In this document: positions 11,546 to 23,500 of the stretch, one piece after another | Layout of the letters: each line of letters opens with the position of its first letter | How positions within the stretch are numbered: position 1 is the stretch's first letter | Assembly (NCBI RefSeq): GCF_050908995.1 | Contig: NC_135121.1 | Location: 15,810,001 to 15,874,000, forward strand | Source of the DNA: Andrena cerasifolii | Lineage: Eukaryota; Arthropoda; Insecta; Hymenoptera; Andrenidae | Reading direction: 5' to 3' | Length of the DNA stretch: 64,000 bases | Notes under the pieces: model-generated | Seen by the model: only the letters and a program-made list of their open reading frames with translations | What the model was told of the DNA's origin: nothing | Databases searched by the model: none | Made by a program: the position numbers and the translations under genes

Positions 11546-14500
11546 GTGTAAATGTAAGAAATTATTGTGGGTGGCTACTATCCCTTATGTTACCCTAATC
11601 TGCCCCCTGCTCACGTAACCCTTCCTCAGAACCGTAACTACAGTTAAAGTTTATGTTTTAATTCTATTACACAACTATAATCTATCCATTCCGAATCTCT
11701 CCAACATGAAAGACTTTGATTTATTTATAATTAAACAAAGCATAAGTCTGGGATGATGATACGCGTGTGATTTAAGTGTGGAATCAGAACGGAACTGTCG
11801 AGATTATTTCACGTTTGACAAGGTGTTATACTTTGTCATCCATGAAAGATTTGAAAACGGGTGGTGGTTACTAATTGTAAGAGGGTGGTAAATTTCGACG
11901 AACGCTGCTCCACGGGGAAACTAGATTTGTGAACAGTAGCGGTCAAGAATCGAAGGCGTACATTTGAATACCAATTTTCGAGTATTATAAGTGTAGACAT
12001 ACACCAATGTATAAACACTATTTCCACATCGTACCACTTTCTTCTCCTATTAGAGCTTCATATTCTTCCTCCTCGGGTATTCTACTCTTCTCTATTATCC
12101 TGCCCAAATATACCGTCCTTTCCACATCAAATAGACCAGCATCGTACAGCAAATCGAACACCGTTTGTAAATACCAATCTAGCTTTCAATATACAATAAT
12201 AGACAATAATTGAAGTTCCTCCAGTTCATCCGATAATTCGATCGGAGGATACGCAATATCGTTGCATCGAGTAACGTGATGGTCAATACCCACACAATGC
12301 GACCCGTAAGTCAACCACCCTTCTTTTTCCAAGGGATGAAGGAACCGACGAGGGGTCATGCCAGGAGAACTCTCTGGTTAGCCGTTGCCGTTGCAGTTGG
12401 AATTTCAGTTCGTCGATAAATAAGACGTCGGTGTTATTAGATATCATGGGCGCGGATCAAATTCCAATTTCATCGGCGTAGGGCGAAGCCCCGAGCTCGA
12501 AGGGGTTGAATCTGTGTCTGGCCGACTCTTGGCCATCTTGGCCAATGTCCCAACTGGAAGGCATGCTGTACGACTGTGGATGGTTTACTATTGATCTATT
12601 ACGATAACAAGACGATACAATTACGATACGATTTGCGTTAACTCCCCTGCAAATCCATCTTGATGGAACTGCCGTGAGGTTTTGAGTTTGAAAGATGGGA
12701 GAGCAAGGAAATCCTGATTCTCTTCGAATTATTTCAAATATGTGCTTTGATTTTCGAGATGTTGGTGGGATGGTGGAAAGTGTTCAGTTTTTAGTTTTAA
12801 TTGGATTACACTTTCTAAGATAATTAGGAGATAGACAACTGTAACGAGATGGACGATATGATGAAAGTTACTTATGTACTGCACAAGTTAAGTGGTACAA
12901 TTTAAACAGTATGAAGTATTTGATACTTCCATTATTTTTTGCTGATATTTAGCGGTGTATATTAAGTGTCTATGTTAGCTAATTGCATCTGCAGTATTTT
13001 TTCACATGATTTCACCTTCGTGGAAGAGTGAATTTAGCACACGCCAGGAAAAAGCTATTCAATTATGAATGCAAGAGTTTCATGTGAAATCGAGAGTTCC
13101 CAATTTGCTGAGAAATTTATACACGCACGTGATTGACGCCGATGCAGGAATATTCCCCAAGTATGTGTGTGCGAAATTGTATACTCTACTCTCTTCTCTC
13201 CATAGTAATTATAAACAAACATTTATTGAGAGCGTAGTAGACTCGAATGCAATTTCGTTCGAATCTCATTACGCGTAATTATGCGCTTGAAATAGATGAA
13301 AATATAATTGAATTAATCTTTTATGTTATAACTCACTTTGTAACGTCATTCAGGTTTATATCGACGGGTGAATCAATTTGATACAGTTCATCGGCAATCA
13401 AAAGAATAATGGGAGACGAAATGAATTCAATTTCGAATGAGCAAGTATCGACGTTCACGTTATATCGATTAAGGGAATGAAATTAACCGTTAGGGAAATA
13501 ACGACCAATTTATGGGGTAGCACATCCTACGATTAACACTAAAATTTTATGATTCCATGCGTTTTTTGCTCGTTGATACCGCTCACATAAAAATTTACGC
13601 GTCTCATACCTTGTTTAGAGTATACAAAATTTGCACTGTTTGTTCTCGCATAAAAATTTTCTTTTTCTGTCCTATATAACTCTGAAGGCTTGATAAACAT
13701 CAAATATATAAATCAGTTTTCTAAAAACAGAGTTGTATTGAGGATTTTATAGAGAACGATCTACTCACTGGATTGTTCTCTAATTTTGTGTACACACTGA
13801 ACAAAAATTGTTTCACATAAATGCAAATAATAGTTTTTTTAGAAATGTGAAATGAAAAGGTGTTTAAAAAAAACTTTTCTCTCTTGCAGATGTGATTAAG
13901 GGTCATTTTATTGATGTTCTGTTTACAATTTATAACCGCTAAGAATATATTAGTGAAATTGTAAAGGAATATCTAGCATGTGTAATTATTGATCACTTGC
14001 TCTAAATATGAGCTGTATGTATGTCACAAGACTAAATTATTATAACGTGATGCGAAATCAATATTTAATTGATACCTACACTTTTACCATTAATCATCCG
14101 CTGACATCGCTGATTCCGGTTCTGCATTACCTTTGCATAATGTTCCTATTGAATTCCACGATTATTCCTTATCTATGTTACGAAATTCATTTATTCTACT
14201 CTCACAATCTTGTCAGATCTGTCTTATTTCAAGAATATTCTAATATCCTTAGTTTAAATCACATATTTTATTTATTAAACGTCTTGGAGGCATTCGACAA
14301 ATTTTTCCAAAGAATCCATGTCTCTCTTAATCGTAATGAAAGGTTGTCACTATTATTCCAAGTAACTCAGCGTAGTACATAAATAATTATCTCTGTAAAT
14401 ATCTAGGTACCTCAAAAATACTGTTTTAAATTGTAAAAATTTCAGTATGCTCGGTGGTATATACCGAATCGATTACCTGCATATTTGCAGTCGACCTTGA

Positions 14501-16210
14501 TTCATCCACTTTTGCCGCTTTTGTTCGCCGCTAGGTTTGCCGCACATTTGTGCAAAATCTCAAAACGTACGATCAAAGTAAAAGAGCCCGGCTCTTTGAA
14601 CGAAAATAGTGTGAATCGTTGCTTTCAGAGTGCCGACGTCATAAATGACACATTTCTACGTTTACCTCGCGGAATGTAGGTCAATTCTCATGATCCACTT
14701 GACATGATTTTTTGTCTTTCCATAGATTTCTCGCCATATAGATACATATATCCAAAATATCGCTCGTGATCCACAGAAGCGTCTTTTATAAAAAAGCTCT
14801 CACACGTTGTGCGTCTTTATTCATCTGTTAGTATTTGGTTGGCAAGTCCCAGACTCTCAATGGTAAAAAGAACGCCGCTGGTGTCACCTGAACGCGAGCT
14901 TTCGATTGTAATCACAGGTGACGAATCCCGTACCCAGCCGCTATTTGTCGCGCGAATCGAGCCGGTCGTTTGGTTCCAAAACGCAAGAGCAACACGTGAG
15001 ACCTTTAGGCTGGCGTAACGTTCCCGTAAATTGTTTTCGGAGCTGGCTGCCGAAATGGTTACGCAATCTCCGTCCGCGGCAGCGTTTCTCTGCGCGCACA
15101 ATTCGCACAATATTCTGGCGTCCAAACAGAAAGTAGAGCGGAGATTGCGGTGAACCGTGCTCAGCGGATCTCACTCGGCGTGCAAGTTGTTAATTTAAAC
15201 TTTCCGCGTTGAAAACGCAACAATTCTGTTGCCGAGGAGTTTCCACCGACTGGCTGCTTGCGCGTGACTTCCTTGCTTCCTTTCGCCCTCCGCCTCTCTC
15301 CTTGTGTTCCTGGATGGTCGAATTGGGGTAGGACCCGCGCTAACGCGCCACAGGAGCCACGAGTTTTCAATTCCTCGGAATTCCCTGCGTGGATTTATGA
15401 TATCCCGATTCGTGAGCGATGCCCGCGCGCTTTAAACCGTTCAGCGCAATTGACGTCAATAAATGTCACAGGGAGTGCAGCTCGCGGCCGTCAATCTTCT
15501 GCTGCTTCACATCCGTTGGTTATTTAAATGGAGAAAGGGGAGTGAAATTAGGGGTCTGGGTTTATTCCAGATTGTACAAAGTTTGTAACGTTGATTGTGC
15601 GTACAAATATTTTCACATTTATCATTCCTAACCGGGGGAAAATAGGGAGGCCCTTATTTTCAACCCGCGATTTCTTTTGCTCTCGCCCCCTATGTGGTTC
15701 CATTTCATAAAAAAATAATTCCTGAAAAAGATTATTGTAATCGGACAAAAGGAAAGGGTGCCGAACAGGCCTTAAAGTTTAGAATTCATCTATAGTTTGA
15801 ATTTGAAGAATTTTTCAAAAATAGTAAGCACTATCGAAATTTTGTTCAAATAATATTAAAAGAGCATTCAATTTTCTACATTTACTGTATATATAAGTTT
15901 TTCGTGCTACCAACCATTTTTTTAATAATAGCGTTTGAATATATCGGGGACAGTCACCGACTTTGATGCGAGTCTGATAGAAAGTAGTTCTTGCAAAAAT
16001 ATTTGACACGTGCTTTTCTTTTAGCTGTCATCATCCGCGTCGAAGTGATGAAAACAGCCGCCAATGTTGAATCCTCGGTGATTCAAATCCCCCATAGACT
16101 TTCCCCTTAAAACTACCCCTCCTCGCGCATCGTTCTCGTTAATTCTCACATTCCCAAGAAAATAAAGAATGGATACGAACCCGAACGAATAACGCCTGAA
16201 CTATAAACTT
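11546..16210. other. noncoding stretch
   Basis: AT-rich DNA with a CpG-rich patch at about 14850-15500. The longest frame is 124 codons (14008-14382 plus), a hydrophobic AT-driven sequence with no recognised motif. A small hairpin is listed separately at 13751. No transposon ends or RNA genes were seen. Confidence 0.45.
13751..13781. repeat. short inverted repeat (11-bp stem)
   Basis: AGAGAACGATC and GATTGTTCTCT pair over 11 positions, with one G-U pair as RNA, around a 9-base loop. There is no T run after it on either strand that would mark a terminator, and no gene next to it. It may be chance. Confidence 0.4.
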
Positions 16211-17240
16211 TCACCCGCGCGCATCTGCGCGGCCCCGAACCGCTCTGGCAGAAAACGAGCCGCGAGAGTCGTATAATCGATCCGAGACAAAGCCGCGAAA
16301 AATGATTTCAAGCATTGTCGGTGCCCAAGCGCCAGCCACCGTCGCCGTCCATCAGGAACAACAGGCGTTCTGATGACGCATAGACCGATGATACAGGTTG
16401 ATTCAGAGAACGGGCGAGCGAGGGGCGTGCGGCTGGCCCACCCCTCCCGTCCTCCTCGTACCGGCCGTGAGCGCTTCGTTACCTCAGCGTTTGCGTTTCC
16501 TGGCCGAGCCCGAAAACCACCGTCAACTGGCCGTCCTCCCTCTAGCTCGTTCCAGTTTCAATGGCAGATAAAATAGCGCGGTGTCCAGCCTCCGCCAACA
16601 GCACCAACGCTACCATTGCCACCCCACTGCCTCCCCCGACCCCTTTGCAGCCGGTCAATAGCGGACAACGTGTACACCACCAACGTGCCGCTGGCATTTT
16701 TAACGGTTATATACGCCCGCCCTCCACCCTTTTTCCCCTCTTCTTCTCGCCGCTACTTTGTCCGATTGCCGTCGTCTCTGTCTGCTACGGCCACCACCCC
16801 GTCCCCGTTCCCGCGGGTCGTTTCACTCCTCCACGCACATTCATCCCCCTTTTCGCGGCGCATTTCTGTCATTCTTGCTCCTCGCTTCCAGCTTTCGCAT
16901 CCATTTTCCCCCATTGTTCTTGTCGCGGTCTATCGTGCTCCCTTCTGCCTACTTCCTCCCCCTTAGCTGGAGACTCCTTTCGCAGGCCACCCCGTGGTCC
17001 ACCTTGATTCCCGCCGCTCTCCACCATGGCCCGTCTCTCGTCGTCGTTTTTCATTATTCCTGTTGCTTCGCGTTTGTCTACCATTGTCCGACCCCCCTTG
17101 AATTTTTCTGCCGTTTTAATTACGTTGTTCCGTTTCCGGCTTTAATTAATTGTATGGTTTCGCGGGCATCGCGCGCCGTCTGGGTGGGCTGGATGTTGGT
17201 GAACGAAGATCCCGTGTTCGATTTCGCTTGTGGTTAAGAG
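16211..17240. other. CpG-rich then pyrimidine-rich patch
   Basis: About 16211-16560 is CpG-rich. About 16690-17110 on the + strand is dominated by C and T. Three overlapping plus frames of 116 to 159 codons cover it in different phases, rich in P, S, L and R, which fits composition rather than selection. No domain can be seen in any of them. Confidence 0.45.
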
Positions 17241-17392
17241 CAAACTTGCCATCTGGCTCTGCAGAGATTCTATGAACGTATGTTAGTTGATAATCGTACG
17301 ATGTTTACATGTTTAATACAATAAATTGCAGAATCTGAAGGGTAAATTGTGGCTGGTAAAAATGTTACGTTAAAAGAACAGAATATGGTACG

Positions 17393-17724
17393 TTGTTAGC
17401 AAAAAATTGTTTAGAGCGTTGCCTCTACAAAAATCTCTGTTTGGAGTGCTTTTTGAACAGTTCAGTTCCACAAGGTATCTTTGATGGTGTAACGCCATAT
17501 TTTGACGAACTACACGTCACAGAAATGGCTGATGGTTTTATCCTAGCAGGTAGGGGTGCAGTGCCACATTGTTTTAGCAGAAAAAATATTACAGGTTTAA
17601 CTTTATTCTTGATACCTGCCGTAAAAGCTAAGTTTAAGTCAGATGATACCATGCTCACTAATTGACAGTGTATATCCCAAATGTAATATTTTCCATTATT
17701 TAAAACTTCCTCAAACGCTTCCAA
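17393..17724. other. unassigned reading frames on both strands, possible protein relic
   Basis: On the + strand, 17393-17665 is open for 90 codons and ends in TGA. It includes the piece ELHVTEMADGFILAGRGAV and many purine-any-pyrimidine codons, a weak sign of real coding. On the minus strand, 17425-17724 is open for 99 codons, including CGTAPLPARIKPSAISVTCS. Both look more protein-like than other frames here and neither has a clear ATG start. I recognise no family. It could be one decayed exon, a transposon protein remnant, or chance in a less AT-rich island. Confidence 0.2.
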
Positions 17725-20480
17725 CTAAAAAGCTGCAGAAATAATATTCTTAAAATTCACGTTGCCTGGGGCATTTGAACCGCGTACAATACACGTAACC
17801 AGAATTCGTACTTTCGCAAGCAAAGAAACTCATTCAACCACGGTGGAAATTCAAATTTCTGGTGGGACTATCGAAAGTGATGAAAAACCTAAATTACGAT
17901 ATTCGATTATAGGAAAGTAGTGGCTGCGTAATATTCTCCATAATTTCAGCTCTTTTTTATTCTATTTTCATTTCGACGCTAAATAGAGCCATTGATGAAT
18001 TAAATATCACGGTGGAATTGTATTTGACGCCTGCGTTATCGTGATCGAGCTCCTTTGTTTCCCTACGCTTCATTAGGCAGAGCGAAAATGTAAGGGAGCG
18101 TTTATTATTTTTCGGGCTGAAAGGACAGCGCCGTGGGGTTTTTCAGGGCGGACCTGTCCGAGGGTTCAGCTGAATGCGCCGTGGAAAAAATCGTCCGCGA
18201 AAAATCGGAATGTAGTTATCAATCTGCAATGCAAACTCGCGGTTTCTGCGGCGGTTATGTACTCGATTCGACGAGCGGGCGAAAATGTCGGAGAAAGGGA
18301 TATGGGAACGCTGCGTGCCGAGGGGGTGGTGAACCGCGTTTCGTTTTCGTAGACTCGCGAACGCCCGTCAAACGCGTCCTTCGCCATGCTAATTATAATC
18401 CCGCGTCTCGTTTTCGCTGCATCGCCCTTCCTAGCGTGGATTTCCAGTCTTTTTTCTTGTTTCCTCGGCGAATCCATCGAGCCAGCGTGTCAACGGCTTT
18501 CCATCGTTGTATAATATTTACCGCGGGAAAGAAACAATGGACAATTCAGAGGCGAGTCACGATGGATGCAACGTTTTCCCGCGGTATTTACCAACTGGAA
18601 CGATTCTCGGTTTATTCTTGCAAAAGAGGAAGCTCGCTCGGGGCCAAGTCTTTTTTTTTTAACCGATTAGCGAAATTAGTTGGTCTATAATCAAAGCGTA
18701 TCGGTAGTGTGCCCCGAATGCACGTTGAACTTTAATGGTTCGTGAAAATGCAGTTTGCCGAATATCGGGGACATTCAGGGAAAGAAATACTCGCTGTTTA
18801 GAACATCGATGCTGTACACGTTACTGCTCAATGAATTTATGCCAGTGGCTTTCCAATAAGTGGATAAAGAGTGCAGGGAGTTTGGGATAAATAACATTCT
18901 CGTGGGTAGAATTTTAATAAGACACGCGGATTCTGCTATGAGAATAGGCAATTTGAATGTTACGTTTCCGGGGAGAATATACAAGATGATTCACTGCGAA
19001 GTAGCAGCTTAAGGGGCTTCTGCATTTTTCAAAAAGGAAAAGTACCTATTTTGTTCAGCGAGATATATCCAATAATTAGAAATATTTATTTCTTGTTTCC
19101 GTAGGGTGGATGTATGAATGGACATTTTTTATTAAACGAATTAATTAGGGACTTTTCTTAATTTCTTGCTTCATATCCAAACAATTTTTGCAGCACGCGG
19201 GATCAGTCACGGTGCAAAAATAATTGTATAACAGTGTTCATTCATTAGCATTAAATGTTCATTATTTGGTGCGTTTACCAATTTTATTTAAACGTTCAAA
19301 TAGATCGAAAAAATCTCTCTTAATTATCGTCTGCTCCTTGCATGTACAAAAATTGATTCCAAAAAAGGTCCTTTTAATCCTCATTAACGCCCCCCTAAGT
19401 AGTATGCTTGCTAGTAGCTCAATTCGCTCAAGCTACAGAAGCAAACGTAGCTTTAACGTGCCTAAAGTGCACCGAAACACGTAGCCTTGGAGTCATCAAG
19501 ATTAATCATTCCCGCCTGTTGGACGTAACAACTTTCGATACGGCAAATTTTCGTCGATTATCTAACCGCAGCTTCTGCTCGCAACACGACCCCTTTCGCG
19601 ACCAGTCGTGAGGGGGGTCAATCTCGGCGTCACGTGACGGCCGGTAGTTACCGCGGGGTTAATTTTCCTGTGCAATTCCCTAGGTTCGTCGCTCGCAACC
19701 CCCTGCCGCCCCCGCCCGATCCCGATTTGATCGGCGATTCTCGTGTCTGAGTGCGTCCGTATAACACGTGCGGCATTATGTACAGGCATGAATTGCAACG
19801 ACAGCGGGAGTCACGTAAGTCACGAGTATCACGACCGCGATAATAGCGGGCCTACGCTTGCACGAGCATTAGGCCGCTGTGTGTCTTACTCTGAGCTACG
19901 CGTGTGTTTAATCCGCGCGGCAGACCGCTCGTTATGCCTGTCCTCCGACACTCCCACGACATTATTTACGCCATTTCGCCTGCTATAAGAGCCCGAGGTA
20001 ACAGCATAATCCGTGGCTACTTTCACCGTGCCGTCGTTTCTTTGAGATGGTGCGTCATTGCGTTATTTCGTTAAGTACGTTACGGGTACGTTCTGTCTCC
20101 TGACTCTGCTGTTCTGTTAGGGAGGTTCGATACCTCACTTGCGGGGCAGGCGGCGAGAGGGGTAAGCCCATGCTTATACGTGGGAGCTTTGCAGTGATAC
20201 CAGTCTTAGATAAAAAAAAATTTATGTAGACAAAAATGTTATTTACATGTCTATTCCTAATAAAGTTATTACTACCTATACTGTTTGTTTTGGAATTCAA
20301 TTAAACAAAAGGTATGTTTAATGCAGCTAGAAACACAATATTTTCATTAAAAGTAGAGTAAAATATGCGAGTGAAATGCGGCAACGTCGCTTTGCTTCCA
20401 TCTTTTTGTTCTCTTTCCATCTCACACTTGTGGCGTCCTTTTGCGCGTTCGTACTGGTTCGCAACAAATTTCTAAATACA
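17725..20480. other. noncoding stretch with CpG-rich patches
   Basis: CpG-rich patches lie at about 18130-18680 and 19540-20000. The 185-codon plus frame at 18133-18690 opens with GTG, not ATG, lies wholly in GC-rich DNA and shows no motif. A TTAAGGGG at 19010 resembles a TTAA-type transposon end but has no partner. Nothing else was recognised. Confidence 0.45.
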
Positions 20481-20582
20481 TATTTACAGCTTGGTAGTGT
20501 TTTTACAAATTTTTACTGTAGTTTTCCTTTAATTAATTCCTAAAGATCACCTATTTTTTGGGCTCTAGACCGGAACCTCCCC
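20481..20582 (-). mobile_element. right end of a TTAA-type element, left end not found
   Basis: The sequence ending CGGAACCTCCCC at 20582, followed by TTAA (20583-20586), has the form of a piggyBac-like terminus. A nearly identical terminus lies at 59688-59710. Over the last 23 bases including TTAA the two agree at 21 positions, so they are members of one family. I could not find the mirrored end starting GGGGAGGTT upstream, so the copy is truncated or its left end is diverged. The left boundary given is arbitrary. Confidence 0.45.
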
Positions 20583-20586
20583 TTAA

Positions 20587-23500
20587 GGTCGCCGTCTCAA
20601 AGTTCCTTGTATCGAAACAAGCCCAGCCAATTCACTTCGACCGGAATCTCTCTCCAGAAAGATTAAGACCCAGCTGAACTTCTTCCCAAATCCCCGAATT
20701 TTCGGTAGCTTCTGCCACTGCTGTCGCGCGCACTTGCTATCACCGCAAGGGCATTTATCCCGCATGCAAGGCAGATGTATTTATATGCAGCAGCCTGTAC
20801 CGGCTGGAGATACATTATCCTTTTCTCCTTCCTTCCTTCCGAGCCGGCGATGGGCAAATTTCGCAGCCTGGAAACGGGATGCGACAAGAAAAGAATGGAG
20901 GGGAGGAGAAGGGAGCGAAGGGAGCGTTGGATAGCCGCGTAGAACAAAGAGCAAAAGGTAGGACGTGCCTTCGTACGAGGACGGAAAGGAGCCGATTTAA
21001 AATGCCGCCCACGACGGGTCATACCCCATTGTCTCGATGTTTGCAACGAATTTGCCTACGTGCTCGAATGCGGCCGCAGTCGTTTTTCGGGGGTGTTTTG
21101 CTTGCCGCGCCGCAGTTTATATACGCGGCAGGAATAAACGTCTTTTACGCTTTTTTCCCCGCCGCGACAACCCGCGCCTTTCGCCCCCCGCACTCGCCTC
21201 GGTTCAACGTGACGATGCTCGTCAAACAACGCGAACGCTTCTTCTCCTCGCGAAACTTTCGGCATTTATTATCGCGCGCCCCGCCTACAGCGACACGACC
21301 ACGGGTACAGTGTCGGAGGTCGTCGAGGATCCCTGGTCGAGGGGGTGAAACGGGGAGATATATCTGCGGCCGAATGTGCCAAGTTCAGAGCGTGCTCGAG
21401 GGTGTTACACTCGGGTGCTCGATTCAGTGATAACGTCCGAGTTTATGAAGATTGTATCCCGTGAATTTCTGACGCGTACTGCCGACCCTAACAAGGCAAG
21501 ATGTGGGTGATAGATCTGTTCATTTGCGAATTCTGCCATCGTTATCCCTAGCGGCACTGTATACCTATGTTCAGTCCTCTCTGTGTGTACTGTTCTTCTA
21601 CGTTCGAATGAGACTAACCAATTTCCATGCCCAGGATTCTCGCTTCCGCGAGATCTCGTGGTCCTGCGGTGTGCTCCGTTGAATATGACTTCTGTTCCTT
21701 AGAATAACTGCCTTCTTTGCACAGGGTGTCACAAGGAACGTGGGTGAATTTTATCGTTGAAAGGATTAGAGATAGGGGAGAAGGCGATAAGGAGGATCGA
21801 ATGGTTTTCCATCACCCACTTATCTGCGTTATTCGTATGCATTTATACATACACATGGTATATGCATGCAGTTGTGAGGTTCCTTTTTTGTGAGTGTTGA
21901 ACTCGTTCGGTTTTTGTAAAGAAATGTCAGTTTTTTTTTTAAAGTGTCACTATTTATATGGGAAGTGTTTTAGTTTTCAGTTTGTAAAATATTGAATTCC
22001 TTGGAGTATTTGTTTGGAGGATAGTGCCACGTTATATCTATCCCGCGTGTAAATGTGTAATTGCAAACGACAATAAGGGACAAGGGAATTATGATATTTT
22101 TGGTAAAAATTCACAAACATTACTCGGGCTTCCGAATCATACACATATGCATGAGCTACGAAACGTCATGCAGGGCACATGCAAAGTACACCTGTGGCGT
22201 TACATTGAAAGATAGGAGTAGTTGTATTGCATAATTTTAAATTAAGATATTTCATAAATGAATCATTTTCCTGAAAAACATTCTATGCATATGCAGAATG
22301 AAGAAGTAGCTGCATTAATGTTTTAAAGAATATGGGGTTGTGTTGCAAGAAAATATGCAAATTTTTTCACATCATCCTGTACATTGAACAATAATATACA
22401 GTAGAATACATTTGCAACTTATTTCGACAGCAACGAAAATCAGAACGTAATGGTATGTGAATACATTTCCATAAGTTACATTCAAATTGCTTCTAACGAT
22501 GAAATTGTAGTTATATACTCATGAAGGGATATTACTTCCGACATCCCATCTCGCATCGCATCTGAGTGCAATGACGTTAGAAGCCAAGAAGCACAGAACT
22601 GCAGTAGTTCTCCACAAAACGATGGAAAACAATGATCGATCGCGGTGTCTGCCCATGCCATTCGAGTCTGACATTTTAACTTTGAAATATCGCAAGCTTT
22701 CATCCTTCCCCTCTTGTCGAGGATCTCAGTGAGAGTAAATTAGTTGCAAGCTTCGTGAAAAACGAGTTAGCACCGTGGAACACTCGCGTTCGTTGCAACT
22801 TAATGACTCACAGAGCTGAGGATGAAAATACGTAAATATTACTTAGAACCAGATTTCTTAATCGCAGCTATGAAAGCGGCTACTACGTAGGTTTCTGAAC
22901 GATGCAACGAAATATTCCAAAATTCTACTTGTACTACCAAAAATCTTAATTCGGCGGATTTCTATAATTATATCTCCCTTTGCAGTTCGAATCGTGCAAA
23001 GTGCATAAACAGGAATGAACGTCTTCTTATTCACATAGGTACAGCTTTTCGCAAGCCCTTTTCGTGCATCGAATAATCGGCGAATTCCGAGTTAACTAAC
23101 CAACTGTGAACAGGATTCCAATTTCAATCCGTCGTGAGGCAAAAAATGATGGGAACTACCTATGTACCATTCCGATACGTTACGTGAAATGTGGTGGAAG
23201 TTGAAGATCGAAAAGGCTCGCAGGTAACGCAGCCAGCTCGCAGTTTCGCTATAGCCTTGTACCTACGTACAGGCCGCTATCGAGAAACGTGATTTATGAG
23301 TGGACAGTATGAATCCCAGGCACGATGCACAGCCCAAGAGAAACGGCATAGGGGGCTACTGACTGGGATTAAATAATTATTCGCAATCACATGCAGCTGG
23401 TGCATTACGTATTGGCGGGCGTCAATGCTATTTAAAGGTTCGTTCACACGTTCCCCTCGTCCAGTACTGCCTTACGGCACTGTATTCATAACACGTTGCT

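Noticed and set aside
16561..17237. Three overlapping plus frames of 116 to 159 codons
   Set aside because: All three phases are open, which is expected in a CT-rich tract, and none shows conserved features.
18133..18690. Longest plus frame, 185 codons
   Set aside because: It starts with GTG, lies in GC-rich DNA with another frame antisense, and has no motif.
19009..19030. TTAAGGGG as a fifth TTAA-element end
   Set aside because: No mirrored end could be found within the next 1.5 kb and the sequence does not match the other termini.
20879..21430. 183-codon plus frame
   Set aside because: Arginine/proline-rich by composition, overlapped by frames in other phases, no domain.
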